From: Pedobacter glucosidilyticus DSM 23534
Lineage (GTDB): Bacteria; Bacteroidota; Bacteroidia; Sphingobacteriales; Sphingobacteriaceae
NCBI RefSeq assembly: GCF_000425145.1
Contig: NZ_AULF01000024.1
Location: 1-64,000 of the forward strand
Direction of reading: 5' to 3'
Length of the DNA stretch: 64,000 bases
The notes under the pieces are model-generated. The model saw only the letters and a list, made by a program, of their open reading frames with translations. It did not search any database and was not told the origin of the DNA. Position numbers and translations under genes: made by a program. This document shows, piece after piece, positions 52,490-61,424 of this stretch (position 1 is the stretch's first letter; the number at the start of each line of letters is the position of its first letter).

Positions 52490-52527
52490 ATCAACACCTA
52501 AAATCAAAAGCAGTTTTAGGTGTTGAT
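52490..52527. promoter_or_regulatory. Perfect 14-bp inverted repeat before the DUF2867 gene
   Basis: ATCAACACCTAAAA (52490-52503) and TTTTAGGTGTTGAT (52514-52527) pair perfectly around a 10-base loop. It lies 5 bases before the start codon of the minus-strand gene. In mRNA it would sequester the translation start region; as DNA it would be a strong dyad. Confidence 0.55.
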
Positions 52528-52555
52528 GAAGTTTTTAATATCAGTGTAAAACAGA

Positions 52556-52690
52556 AAAGCCTGTCTCAAGCTACAATTTTGTGTCAGGCTGAGCGGAGTC
52601 GAAGCCTTTTATTATCCTTCGACTTCGCTCAGGATGACAACAAAGGTCCGCTCAATGTGACAAATGCGATTTTGAGATAGCCTATTCTAT
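52556..52690. repeat. MITE-like composite intergenic repeat
   Basis: The outer arms GCCTGTCTCAA (52559-52569) and TTTTGAGATAGCC (52670-52682) are imperfect inverted repeats. Inside, GTCAGGCTGAGCGGAGTCGAAG pairs with CTTCGACTTCGCTCAGGATGAC around a short loop (together about 52582-52640). Such elements are widespread between genes in Bacteroidetes. It may act as a terminator for the minus-strand operon downstream or be a non-autonomous mobile repeat. Confidence 0.65.
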
Positions 52691-52706
52691 AGGATATTGT
52701 TAAATA

Positions 52707-53399
52707 TTAAAATCTAGTATACAAGGCTAATTGAAAAATATGGTTATTGGTATTTACAGCAGCACCTTTAATAGATTGATTGAGATAACCTGCTTCTAAA
52801 TCCATTTTCGGGTTTAACCTATAGCCTGCTGCCAAGTAAAGCCTATTTTGGTCAAATAAATAACCATTGGGTTGGTTTTGAATACTTAAGAAAACTTCGT
52901 TTTGTAAAGCTACGAAAGCACCTTTACTAAAAGCTGGCGTATTTTGTTTTTGTAATGGGATAACACTCCTGAAAAAATAGCGTAACCTTTGCGAAAAAGC
53001 ATCATCGCCATTAGCTTGGTTAATAAACCTTTGTTCTAACCTAAAACGATGGGTTAAGGGGATTTTACCCAATTTGTAGGTGACTATAAATTGCTCCCAT
53101 ATACGACTTTCTGTAAGGGCTTCTCTGTTAGGTTCATCGGTAATAATTAAAGCGTAACCAACCGTTGCATTTAGCTTATCATTAATAAAACAAGTAAAGC
53201 CAGGTCTTATCAGGATGTTTCTTACATATTCCAAATCATCTGCAGAGCGTACTTGAAAATCAAAATGTAGCCCCGTTTTTTTAGAAAATTTCTGACTATG
53301 GAACCAAGCCGCCCAGCCAGATTGTTGATTAACCGTTTGCGCTGTTGCTGTTAAGGCTAATGTAATACCTGCTAAAAAAAGTAGAATTTTTTTCTTCAT
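52707..53399 (-). CDS. DUF2490 family outer-membrane protein
   Basis: A 230-aa protein with signal peptide MKKKILLFLAGITLALTATA. The mature part has SGWAAWFHSQKFSKKTGLHF and RLEQRFINQANGDDAFSQRL and ends in IFQLALYTRF, with a C-terminal aromatic residue. This is the DUF2490 pattern, predicted to be a beta-barrel. Function is unknown. It is 21 bases downstream of lspA on the same strand. Confidence 0.85.
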   Translation of the reverse strand: MKKKILLFLAGITLALTATAQTVNQQSGWAAWFHSQKFSKKTGLHFDFQVRSADDLEYVRNILIRPGFTCFINDKLNATVGYALIITDEPNREALTESRIWEQFIVTYKLGKIPLTHRFRLEQRFINQANGDDAFSQRLRYFFRSVIPLQKQNTPAFSKGAFVALQNEVFLSIQNQPNGYLFDQNRLYLAAGYRLNPKMDLEAGYLNQSIKGAAVNTNNHIFQLALYTRF

Positions 53400-53420
53400 G
53401 AATGTAATTAATGAATTTTC

Positions 53421-54023
53421 TTAATCTTCAATTACTTCACTATTGGTACTTGGCTCTTCTTTAATTTCTTCTTTAAAGTAAACTTTCTGATAAATTAAAA
53501 TCAAAATAACACCTACGGATATAGCAGCATCAGCGATGTTGAATACTGGTCTAAAGAAGATAAAATCCTCGCCACCCCAAACAGGTAACCATTCTGGGAA
53601 AACCCCTGTAAAAATAGGGAAGTAAAACATATCAACCACACGGCCATGAAAAAGTTTTTCATAGCCATAAATTAGACCATAAAAAACAGAATCTATGATG
53701 TTTCCTAAGGCACCAGCAAAAATAAGAGATACATTAAGAATTAAACCTCTATGATATTTATGCTTAATAAGATGGTGTAAGCCGTAGCCTATCCCTATAA
53801 CAGCTACAATTCTAAATAAAGACAGCGCCAATTTCCCTAGTTCTCCGCCAAACTCCATTCCAAAGGCCATTCCGTTATTTTCTGTGAAATGGATAATAAA
53901 AAAGTCTTGAATAATCTGGAATTCCTGACCAATATACATATTGGTTTTAATCCAGGTTTTCAAAATCTGATCAGCAAGAAGTACCAGTACAATTAAAAAT
54001 ACAGGCTTGGTATAACCTTTCAT
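53421..54023 (-). CDS. lspA: Lipoprotein signal peptidase
   Basis: A 200-aa inner-membrane aspartyl protease that matures lipoproteins. Four membrane segments are visible. The catalytic Asp pair is in GALGNIIDSVFYG and VFNIADAAISVG, and TENNGMAFG is the conserved N-x-G-x-A-F motif. It overlaps the dksA-like stop by one base. There is an acidic C-terminal tail (EEIKEEPSTNSEVIED). The many lipoproteins in this window are its substrates. Confidence 0.96.
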   Translation of the reverse strand: MKGYTKPVFLIVLVLLADQILKTWIKTNMYIGQEFQIIQDFFIIHFTENNGMAFGMEFGGELGKLALSLFRIVAVIGIGYGLHHLIKHKYHRGLILNVSLIFAGALGNIIDSVFYGLIYGYEKLFHGRVVDMFYFPIFTGVFPEWLPVWGGEDFIFFRPVFNIADAAISVGVILILIYQKVYFKEEIKEEPSTNSEVIED

Positions 54024-54406
54024 TAATTCTGTTTTAATTTAGCTTCCATACTTAAAGTAGCATGCGGTACAGCCTTCAAGCGCTCTTTTTGTATCAATTT
54101 CCCTGTTTCTCTGCAAATACCGTAAGTTTTATTTTCTATTCTTACCAATGCAGCCTCTAGGTTTTCAATAAACTTTTTCTGACGGGCAGCAAGCTGGTTA
54201 ATTTGCTCTTTCTCTAAAGTTGCAGAGCCGTCTTCTAAGGTTTTATAAGTACCAGCAGTATCATCTGTACCATTAACATTTGGGTTACTTAAAGAGCCCG
54301 CAAGCATAGCTAACTCTTCTTTTGCGCTATTTAATTTTGCTGTTATCAGTTCTTTAAACTCTTGTAGCTCGGCATCAGAGTAGCGGGTTTTATTATTAGT
54401 CTCCAT
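54023..54406 (-). CDS. TraR/DksA-like protein with a degenerate zinc finger
   Basis: A 127-aa protein with a long N-terminal coiled coil (DAELQEFKELITAKLNSAKE) and a C-terminal DksA motif that reads TYGICRETGKLIQKERLKAV, then PHATLSMEAKLKQN. Canonical DksA has four Cys; only the first remains here. In my memory this is common in Bacteroidetes homologues. It may still bind RNA polymerase. It lies 2 bases after ileS and overlaps lspA, a common arrangement in this phylum. Confidence 0.9.
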   Translation of the reverse strand: METNNKTRYSDAELQEFKELITAKLNSAKEELAMLAGSLSNPNVNGTDDTAGTYKTLEDGSATLEKEQINQLAARQKKFIENLEAALVRIENKTYGICRETGKLIQKERLKAVPHATLSMEAKLKQN

Positions 54407-54408
54407 GT

Positions 54409-57400
54409 TTAGTTCTTTTTTAGTGAGATAAAAATTTGAGTGTCTTCTATTTCTATGGTGTCTCCACCGGTTAATTCATCGCTTAATATCAAAGATTCTG
54501 CCAGTGTTTCTTCGCAAATATAGGATAAATTGCTACTAACCGCATCCGCAATAACTGGAAGCCTTTGCAGCACAACACTTATCTTATCCGTAACTTCAAA
54601 ACCTTTGTCTTTTCTTAAATTTTGTATTCTGTTAATTACCTCTCTGGCAATACCTTCTTCTTTTAGGTTTTGGCTGATGGTAACATCTAAAGCAACAGTT
54701 AAACGCCCTAAATTGGTAACTTGCCAGCCCGGTACGTCCTCCGCAATAATCTCTACATCCTCAACAGCAATGCTGAATGTTTGTTCTTCTACTTCAAAGG
54801 TTATATTTCTATTGGTCTCCAAAGTTTGGATTTGCTCATCATTTAAAGCCGTTAAAAAATTTCCTACAGCTTTCATGCTCTTACCAACTTTTGGCCCAAG
54901 TGCTTTAAAGTTTGGTTTTATTTTCTTTTTAATGATACCCGCTGTATCTGTAATAAACTCTATTTCTTTGATATTGGTCTCAGAAAGAATGAGTTCTCTT
55001 ACTTTTTCTACTTTTTGCTGGAAACCTTGATCTAGTACTGGTAACAATATTTTACTCAGTGGCTGTCTTACATTAATGCCTACTTTTTTACGCAATGATA
55101 ATATCATGGAAGATATATCTTGTGCTAGTTGCATCCTTTCTTCTAAGTCTTTATCAACCAAGTTTGCTTGATAAACTGGGAAATCTGTTAAATGTACAGA
55201 TGCTACATCCTCCTTCTGTGTGATGCTATTTAAATCGTTAAACAACCTATCTGAGAAGAAAGGTGCTATAGGAGACATTAATTTGGCAACACCCACTAAA
55301 CAAGTGTATAAAGTTTGGTAAGCCGATATTTTATCTTCAGTATAATCTCCTTTCCAGAAACGGCGACGACTTAAACGTACAAACCAGTTACTTAAATGCT
55401 CATCAACAAAGTTTTGTATGGCTCTAGCCGCTTTTGTAGGCTCAAAATCTTCATAAAACTCGTCTACTTCTTTGGTTAAAGTATTTAATAAAGATATAAT
55501 CCAACGGTCTATCTCTGGGCGGTTAGCAACTTCTTCTTCTGCGTATTTAAAACCATCTATATTGGCATAAAGGGCAAAAAACGCATAAGTATTATAAAGA
55601 GTACCGAAGAATTTCCTACGAACCTCATCTAAACCATCTAAATTGAATTTTAAGTTATCCCAAGGCGATGCGTTGCTAATCATGTACCAACGTGTAGCAT
55701 CAGCGCCATAGGTGTCTATGGTGCTAAAAGGATCTACTGCATTTCCTAACCTTTTAGACATTTTATTGCCGTTTTTATCTAATACCAAACCATTAGAAAT
55801 TACATTTTTAAATGCAATGCCTTGGTTAGCATTTTTAATATTTACGGCTCTTATATCATCGCTGGTTTCGCTTAATAAAGTTGCAATAGTGTGTAAAGTA
55901 AAAAACCATCCACGGGTTTGGTCTACACCTTCAGCAATAAAATCTGCTGGGTAGGCTTTCTCAAATTCTTCTTTATTTTCAAAAGGATAATGCCATTGTG
56001 CATAAGGCATGGCTCCAGAATCAAACCAAACATCTATTAAATCTGGCTCGCGGAACATTTTTTTACCCGTTGAAGAAACTAGAATTACATCATCAACAAA
56101 AGGACGATGCATGTCTTGTAAAGTAAAACCTTCTGGCATAAAACCAGCTTTTATAGCTTTTGCTATTTCTGCGTTTAGCTCGGCAACAGCACCAATACAA
56201 ATTTCTTCAGTACCGTCTTCTGTTCTCCAAATTGGTAGAGGTGTTCCCCAATATCTAGAACGAGATAAATTCCAATCCACTAAATTCTCAAGCCAATTAC
56301 CAAACCTTCCGGTTCCGGTGCTTTCTGGTTTCCAATTAATGGTTTTATTAAGGGCAACAAGTTTTTCTTTAACGGCTGTGGTTTTAATAAACCAGCTATC
56401 TAAAGGGTAATAAAGTACAGGTTTGTCTGTTCGCCAGCAATGTGGGTAGCTGTGCTCGTACTTTTTAACATCAAAAGCTTTGTTTTCTTCTTTAAGTTTT
56501 ATGGCAATTAAAACATCAGTTGGCTTAAAATCGGCCGCTTTACGTTCTTCATCACTATAATACTCTTCTTTTACATATTTGCCAGCAAAATCTGTTACCT
56601 CATCCACAAACTTACCTTGTTTGTTTACCAATGGGAATTCGTTTCCTTTTTCATCGGTAACCATAACAGATGGTACACCATTTTCTTTGGCAACTCTAAA
56701 GTCATCAGCACCATAAACTGATGCAATATGAACGATACCCGTACCATCTTCTGTCGTCACAAAATCACCAGCTATCACACGGAAAGCTTTGGCTTCTAAA
56801 TCCTCGTTACTTACATAAGGAAGCAATTGGAAATAGCGTAAGCCTAAAAGCTCTTTACCTGTAAACTCGGCAGCAATTTCCCAAGGGATGAGTTTGTCGC
56901 CAGCTTTATAGTCCTGAAAAGATAAATTCTGAGCTTCTACTTTAAAGTGTTTAGCTATTAAATCTTTAGCCAAAACAACACTTACCGGAAGGTGCGTATA
57001 TTGGTTAAAGGTCTTGATTTTTACGTAGGTGATTTTCTCGCCAACAGCCAAAGCACAGTTGGAGGGTAAAGTCCAAGGCGTGGTTGTCCAAGCAATAATG
57101 GAGGTATCTTCTTCCTCGGTTTCAAAAAGTCTTGAAATCAGCGGATGAACTTGATCTTTCTTTAACCTAAACTGCGCAACAATAGAAGTATCCTTAACAT
57201 CACGATAAGTGCCAGGTTGGTTTAACTCATGCGAGCTTAGACCTGTACCGGCAGCAGGCGAGTAAGGCTGTACGGTATAACCTTTGTATAAGAAACCTTT
57301 GCTATGTAATTGCTTTAAAATCCACCAAAGGCTTTCAATATATTCATTTTCGTAAGTGATGTATGGGTTTTCTAAATCTACCCAATAACCCATTTTCTCA

Positions 57401-57801
57401 GTAAGGTCATTCCATACATCGGTATATTTCATTACCTCTTTACGGCAGGCATCGTTATATTCCTCTACACTAATTTTTTTACCGATATCTTCTTTGGTGA
57501 TACCTAAAGATTTTTCAACCGCTAGCTCAATAGGTAAACCATGTGTATCCCAACCGCCTTTTCTTTTAACCTGAAAACCTTTTAAAGTTTTATAACGGCA
57601 AAAAATATCTTTAATAGACCTAGCCATAACATGATGAATACCTGGCATTCCGTTAGCAGACGGCGGCCCCTCATAAAAGGTGTATGGTTTAGAAGCCGGA
57701 CGATTGTTGATACTCTTTTCGAAAATATGATTGCTTTTCCAGCTTTCTAATACTTCTTTGCCTATTTGTGATAAGTTAAGTTGCTTATATTCTTTGTACA
57801 T
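54409..57801 (-). CDS. ileS: Isoleucyl-tRNA synthetase
   Basis: A 1130-aa class I synthetase. The HIGH-type motif is PSANGMPGIHHVMAR, the KMSKS-type motif is NKMSKRLGNAVDP. The editing domain (TTPWTLPSNCALAVG) is present. A C-terminal extension after the anticodon-binding domain makes it longer than the ~940-aa E. coli type; it resembles the longer IleS type 2 / eukaryote-like form. Whether this confers tolerance to mupirocin is not something the sequence proves. First gene of the operon ileS-dksA-like-lspA-DUF2490. Confidence 0.97.
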   Translation of the reverse strand: MYKEYKQLNLSQIGKEVLESWKSNHIFEKSINNRPASKPYTFYEGPPSANGMPGIHHVMARSIKDIFCRYKTLKGFQVKRKGGWDTHGLPIELAVEKSLGITKEDIGKKISVEEYNDACRKEVMKYTDVWNDLTEKMGYWVDLENPYITYENEYIESLWWILKQLHSKGFLYKGYTVQPYSPAAGTGLSSHELNQPGTYRDVKDTSIVAQFRLKKDQVHPLISRLFETEEEDTSIIAWTTTPWTLPSNCALAVGEKITYVKIKTFNQYTHLPVSVVLAKDLIAKHFKVEAQNLSFQDYKAGDKLIPWEIAAEFTGKELLGLRYFQLLPYVSNEDLEAKAFRVIAGDFVTTEDGTGIVHIASVYGADDFRVAKENGVPSVMVTDEKGNEFPLVNKQGKFVDEVTDFAGKYVKEEYYSDEERKAADFKPTDVLIAIKLKEENKAFDVKKYEHSYPHCWRTDKPVLYYPLDSWFIKTTAVKEKLVALNKTINWKPESTGTGRFGNWLENLVDWNLSRSRYWGTPLPIWRTEDGTEEICIGAVAELNAEIAKAIKAGFMPEGFTLQDMHRPFVDDVILVSSTGKKMFREPDLIDVWFDSGAMPYAQWHYPFENKEEFEKAYPADFIAEGVDQTRGWFFTLHTIATLLSETSDDIRAVNIKNANQGIAFKNVISNGLVLDKNGNKMSKRLGNAVDPFSTIDTYGADATRWYMISNASPWDNLKFNLDGLDEVRRKFFGTLYNTYAFFALYANIDGFKYAEEEVANRPEIDRWIISLLNTLTKEVDEFYEDFEPTKAARAIQNFVDEHLSNWFVRLSRRRFWKGDYTEDKISAYQTLYTCLVGVAKLMSPIAPFFSDRLFNDLNSITQKEDVASVHLTDFPVYQANLVDKDLEERMQLAQDISSMILSLRKKVGINVRQPLSKILLPVLDQGFQQKVEKVRELILSETNIKEIEFITDTAGIIKKKIKPNFKALGPKVGKSMKAVGNFLTALNDEQIQTLETNRNITFEVEEQTFSIAVEDVEIIAEDVPGWQVTNLGRLTVALDVTISQNLKEEGIAREVINRIQNLRKDKGFEVTDKISVVLQRLPVIADAVSSNLSYICEETLAESLILSDELTGGDTIEIEDTQIFISLKKN

Positions 57802-57829
57802 CAGCGCTTTGTCTCCAAAATTAAGGTTG

Positions 57830-57837
57830 CAAATTTA
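57830..57837 (-). promoter_or_regulatory. -7 box of ileS
   Basis: TAAATTTG on the minus strand, exact TAnnTTTG, 28 bases before the ileS start. No clear -33 box. Confidence 0.45.
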
Positions 57838-57919
57838 GGCATTTAGATGTTTAAATAGTAATAGAAAGAGAAAAACAAAAACTGGTTTGAAAATTGTATT
57901 ACCATTACTAAAAAAGCTT

Positions 57920-58111
57920 ATGTTAAGAAGATCAGTTTACGCATTAAGATACTCGGCAATTATAGTAGCTGCCAGTATTTTATTATACTTATTTAATCCA
58001 GATTTTGGTAAGTATATTTTAGGTTTTGGTTTAATGAGTTTAGCCATAGCAACAGTTTTATACATCGTATTTATGTTTAAAAGATATGGCGAGAAAAAGC
58101 CTATACATTAA
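57920..58111 (+). CDS. Small two-helix membrane protein
   Basis: A 63-aa protein from ATG 57920 (a TTG start at 57887 is less likely). Two hydrophobic helices are seen: YSAIIVAASILLYLF and YILGFGLMSLAIATVLYIVF, followed by a basic tail (KRYGEKKPIH). It is placed between divergent ileS and porZ. I do not recognise a family. Confidence 0.6.
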   Translation: MLRRSVYALRYSAIIVAASILLYLFNPDFGKYILGFGLMSLAIATVLYIVFMFKRYGEKKPIH

Positions 58112-58135
58112 ATTTAGGCTATAATAAAGGCCCTA

Positions 58136-58143
58136 TATTTTTG
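58136..58143 (+). promoter_or_regulatory. -7 box of porZ
   Basis: TATTTTTG, an exact TAnnTTTG match 35 bases before the porZ start. Confidence 0.45.
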
Positions 58144-58178
58144 TGCTTTAAGTGATAAGCCTTAATTTGGGGCTGTAA

Positions 58179-60413
58179 ATGAAAATAAAGCTCCTTCTTA
58201 TATGGCTACTGGCTAGCAAAGTAGTATTTGGTCAGCAAGTTGGCATAGGCCAGTGGCAAGTTTATCTGCCCTTTTTTAATGCTTCTAGTACTGATATAAA
58301 TGAGGAAGAGGCTTTTTGTGCCACTAGCGGAGGGCTGTTTACTGTAGATAGAAATACGAAAGAAGTACAAAAATTTTCTGTTTTAGATGGTTTTGCAAGT
58401 AGTGATATCAAACTTGTAAAATGGAATACAAATACCAAGCAACTCTTCATCGTTTACCAAAACGCAAATATAGATGTTTTAGATAAGGGTAAACTTTATA
58501 ACCTGCCAGAGATTTTTAACCGTAATAATTTAGGTAGAAAAACCATTAATGCTGTATTTTTTAAGCAAGAAATGGCTTTTTTGAGCACCGCCTTTGGTAT
58601 AGTAGTTTATAACCTCGATAAAAAAGAAGTTACAGATACTTATTTTTTTACCGAAAATGGTGTACCTCTAGAAGTTTTTGAAACCGTTATTTTAGAAGAT
58701 AAAATATTTGCAGCAAGCTCTGCCGGTATTTACGAAGCCAATCTCAATGATTTATTAATAGATTTTAGCAGGTGGCGTAAACATGCTTCAAATCAGCTCT
58801 ATCCAGGTGGAGTTTGTAGGTCTGTAATAGATTTTAATGGGAAACTTTACGGCTTATTTAACAACCAGATTTATATTTTTGAGAATAACCAATGGAAATT
58901 ATCTTCCATTTTTGGTGTTGATGTTAAACGCTTAAAAGTAGCTGATAACAGGTTCATTACCATAGCACTATTTAGGGTTATTGTTTACGATAATGAGTTT
59001 AACGAGCTTAGAAACATCCAGAATACCAATGTTTTTAACAACGTAAATGATGTTACCTTAATAGGTCAAGAAGTTTTAATAGCTGATGATAAAATTGGCT
59101 TAGTAGGTTTTAAACCTGATGCTAGCTTTATAAATTATACACCATCAGGTCCTCAAACCAAAATTGTTAAAGATTTATCATCTCTAAACAAAAAGTTGGT
59201 TATAGCACCCGGCGGTTTTAGCGATACCTACTCACCTTTATTTCAAAATTTAGGTTTTACCGAGTTTAAAAATGGTGAATGGAAGAATTATAACGAGCAA
59301 TCAAACTCGGTATTAACACCTATTAGAGATCTTACAGTTATACATCAATCAGCAGCAAAAACTTACTTAGGCTCTTTTGTTAATGGCTTATTAATAAAAG
59401 ATGGAGATAGCTTTAACCTGTTTAACAATACGAATAGCAGTTTACAAACTACCGTTGGTGATGCTGCTACGATAAGAGTTTCCGGTATAGCAGAAGACCA
59501 AACAGGTCATATCTGGATAAGCCAGTTTGGTGTTACCAGTCCTTTATCTGTGTTAAAAATGGATGGCACATGGCAGGCTTTCTCTTTTCAGGATGCGCTA
59601 CCGGGTACTTTTATAGAGGCTAAAGGTTTACTGGTAGATGATGCATCTCAGAAATGGCTCATGATTAGAAACAGAGGTTTGTTAGTTTTTAATGGTTCGC
59701 AAGCTAGAGTTATAGGTTTTGGAACCAATTTATTATCCGGAACCGATATTTTAAGTATTAAAAAGGATATAAAAAGTGCCTTATGGATAGGTACAGATAA
59801 GGGAATAGCTGTAATTGAGAATCCAGAAGATGCCTTTAGTAATGTAGAGATAGAAATTCCAACAATTACGGAAAATGGCTTTATAAGACCAGTATTAAGT
59901 CAGGAGCGGATAAATTGTATAGCTATAGATGGCGCAAACCGCAAATGGATAGGTACAAATAATGGCGTTTGGCTTTTTGATGAGGATTTGCGTAAACAAA
60001 TTTTAAATTTTAATACCAGCAATAGCCCTTTAATCAGCAACCGTATTGTAGATATTGAGGTAGAAGCCGAAAGTGGAGAAGTGTTTTTTGCTACCGAAGG
60101 TGGTTTAATGTCTTATCGTGGCGATGCTACAGCAGCATCTGCAAAGCTTTCTGAAATTACGGTTTATCCAAATCCGGTAAGACCGGGATATACAGGTTTA
60201 ATCGCTATAAAAGGATTAACAGAGCAAGCTAGGGTTAAAATAACAGACATCAGCGGTAACTTGGTTTACCAAACCGTAGCAAAAGGAGGCTTAGCAACTT
60301 GGGACGGACGTACATTTAATGGGGATGCCGCCTCTTCGGGCGTATATCTGATTTTAATAGTTGCAGAAAATGGTACAGATACCGCTATTTCTAAATTGAT
60401 GATCGTAAGATAA
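58179..60413 (+). CDS. porZ: Type IX secretion protein PorZ-like
   Basis: A 744-aa secreted protein (signal MKIKLLLIWLLASKVVFGQ). Two beta-propeller domains of two-component-regulator type follow, with repeats like GHIWISQFG, SALWIGTDKGIAVIE and NRKWIGTNNGVWLFDED. The end is a T9SS C-terminal domain (ITVYPNPVRPGYTGLIAIKG ... SSGVYLILIV). Domain order and length match PorZ, which takes part in the T9SS attachment complex by delivering anionic LPS. It shows the host uses T9SS. recO follows after 1 base. Confidence 0.9.
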   Translation: MKIKLLLIWLLASKVVFGQQVGIGQWQVYLPFFNASSTDINEEEAFCATSGGLFTVDRNTKEVQKFSVLDGFASSDIKLVKWNTNTKQLFIVYQNANIDVLDKGKLYNLPEIFNRNNLGRKTINAVFFKQEMAFLSTAFGIVVYNLDKKEVTDTYFFTENGVPLEVFETVILEDKIFAASSAGIYEANLNDLLIDFSRWRKHASNQLYPGGVCRSVIDFNGKLYGLFNNQIYIFENNQWKLSSIFGVDVKRLKVADNRFITIALFRVIVYDNEFNELRNIQNTNVFNNVNDVTLIGQEVLIADDKIGLVGFKPDASFINYTPSGPQTKIVKDLSSLNKKLVIAPGGFSDTYSPLFQNLGFTEFKNGEWKNYNEQSNSVLTPIRDLTVIHQSAAKTYLGSFVNGLLIKDGDSFNLFNNTNSSLQTTVGDAATIRVSGIAEDQTGHIWISQFGVTSPLSVLKMDGTWQAFSFQDALPGTFIEAKGLLVDDASQKWLMIRNRGLLVFNGSQARVIGFGTNLLSGTDILSIKKDIKSALWIGTDKGIAVIENPEDAFSNVEIEIPTITENGFIRPVLSQERINCIAIDGANRKWIGTNNGVWLFDEDLRKQILNFNTSNSPLISNRIVDIEVEAESGEVFFATEGGLMSYRGDATAASAKLSEITVYPNPVRPGYTGLIAIKGLTEQARVKITDISGNLVYQTVAKGGLATWDGRTFNGDAASSGVYLILIVAENGTDTAISKLMIVR

Positions 60414-60414
60414 C

Positions 60415-61140
60415 ATGATTCATAAGACCAGAGGTATTGTTTTAAAAGTTACAGATTACTCTGAGAGTAGTGTAGTAGCCAGAATTTTTACAGAGAAGTT
60501 TGGCTTGCAATCTTACATGATTAATGGGGTAAAAAAAGCTAAGTCTAAGGTGAAGATGAATATGTTGCAGCCATTACACCTGTTGGATATGGTGGTTTAC
60601 CATAAACCAAATGGTGGTATTCAGAAAATTTCAGACATCAGGAATATGCCTATGCTACAGCATATCCCTTATGATATAGTGAAAAGTTCTATTGCTATTT
60701 TTATCAATGAGATTTTATATAAATCCTTAAGACAGCAAACAGATGATGAAGTACTTTTTGAGTTTATTTTTAAGTCTATTGAGTTATTAGATGCTGCAGA
60801 AGAACCAATAGCCAATTTTCATCTCGTCTTTTTAGTGAAATTAACTAGGTTTTTAGGGTTTTACCCTGATACCAGTTACGCCGATACAAGCAATTATTTC
60901 GATTTAAAAAATGGTATTTTTAGCAAGCAACAGCCTAATCACTTATTGTACATCACCAATGATGATTTACAAAATTTCATTTTATTATTAAGATGTTCTT
61001 TAGAAAACTATCAGCAACTTAAAATAGCACATCAAAGTCGTAAGTTTTTGATAGAGAAACTTATTGACTATTATAGTTTACATATAGATGACTTTGGGCA
61101 AGTAAAATCTCATACCATTTTAGAAGAAGTTTTAGGATAA
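60415..61140 (+). CDS. recO: DNA repair protein RecO
   Basis: A 241-aa protein with an N-terminal OB-fold (MIHKTRGIVLKVTDYSESSV ... IFTEKFGLQSYMINGVKKAK) and a helical C-terminal domain (FKSIELLDAAEEPIANFHLV, LTRFLGFYPD). RecO loads RecA with RecR in gap repair. The zinc-finger Cys residues of some RecO proteins are lacking. Gap to porZ is 1 base, so they share a transcript. Confidence 0.95.
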   Translation: MIHKTRGIVLKVTDYSESSVVARIFTEKFGLQSYMINGVKKAKSKVKMNMLQPLHLLDMVVYHKPNGGIQKISDIRNMPMLQHIPYDIVKSSIAIFINEILYKSLRQQTDDEVLFEFIFKSIELLDAAEEPIANFHLVFLVKLTRFLGFYPDTSYADTSNYFDLKNGIFSKQQPNHLLYITNDDLQNFILLLRCSLENYQQLKIAHQSRKFLIEKLIDYYSLHIDDFGQVKSHTILEEVLG

Positions 61141-61152
61141 TTTCAAATTTAT

Positions 61153-61183
61153 TTTGCTTTTCTCGAATAAGAGTTTACTTTTG
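61153..61183 (+). promoter_or_regulatory. Promoter of the tRNA-Val pair
   Basis: TTTG (61153-61156) and TACTTTTG (61176-61183) are separated by 19 bases, a textbook Bacteroidetes promoter 17 bases before the first tRNA. Confidence 0.75.
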
Positions 61184-61199
61184 CAGTCCCAAAAGATTT

Positions 61200-61277
61200 G
61201 GAGGATTAGCTCAGCTGGTTCAGAGCACCTGCCTTACAAGCAGGGGGTCACTGGTTCGAACCCAGTATCCTCCACCA
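61200..61277 (+). tRNA. tRNA-Val (anticodon TAC), CCA encoded
   Basis: Acceptor GGAGGAT/ATCCTCC, D-arm AGCTCAGCTGGTTCAGAGC, anticodon arm CTGCC-TTACAAG-type with TAC at 34-36, and T-arm CTGGTTCGAACCCAG. The 3' ACCA is in the DNA. Confidence 0.95.
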
Positions 61278-61290
61278 ACAAATCCAAGAT

Positions 61291-61365
61291 GGGAGATTAG
61301 CTCAGCTGGTTCAGAGCACCTGCCTTACAAGCAGGGGGTCACTGGTTCGAACCCAGTATCTCCCA
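61291..61365 (+). tRNA. tRNA-Val (anticodon TAC), second copy
   Basis: The body is identical to the first copy; only the acceptor stem differs, GGGAGAT/ATCTCCC, with matching changes on both sides. The 3' end is ACAG, so CCA must be added by the enzyme. Confidence 0.95.
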
Positions 61366-61368
61366 CAG

Positions 61369-61397
61369 AAAAAGCCCGATGAAAATTGGGCTTTTTT
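61369..61397 (+). terminator. Terminator of the tRNA operon
   Basis: AAAAAGCCC (61369-61377) pairs with GGGCTTTTT (61388-61396) around a 10-base loop. Directly after the second tRNA. Confidence 0.88.
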
Positions 61398-61424
61398 GGT
61401 TTTAGTTATCGGTTGTCGGTTTTT

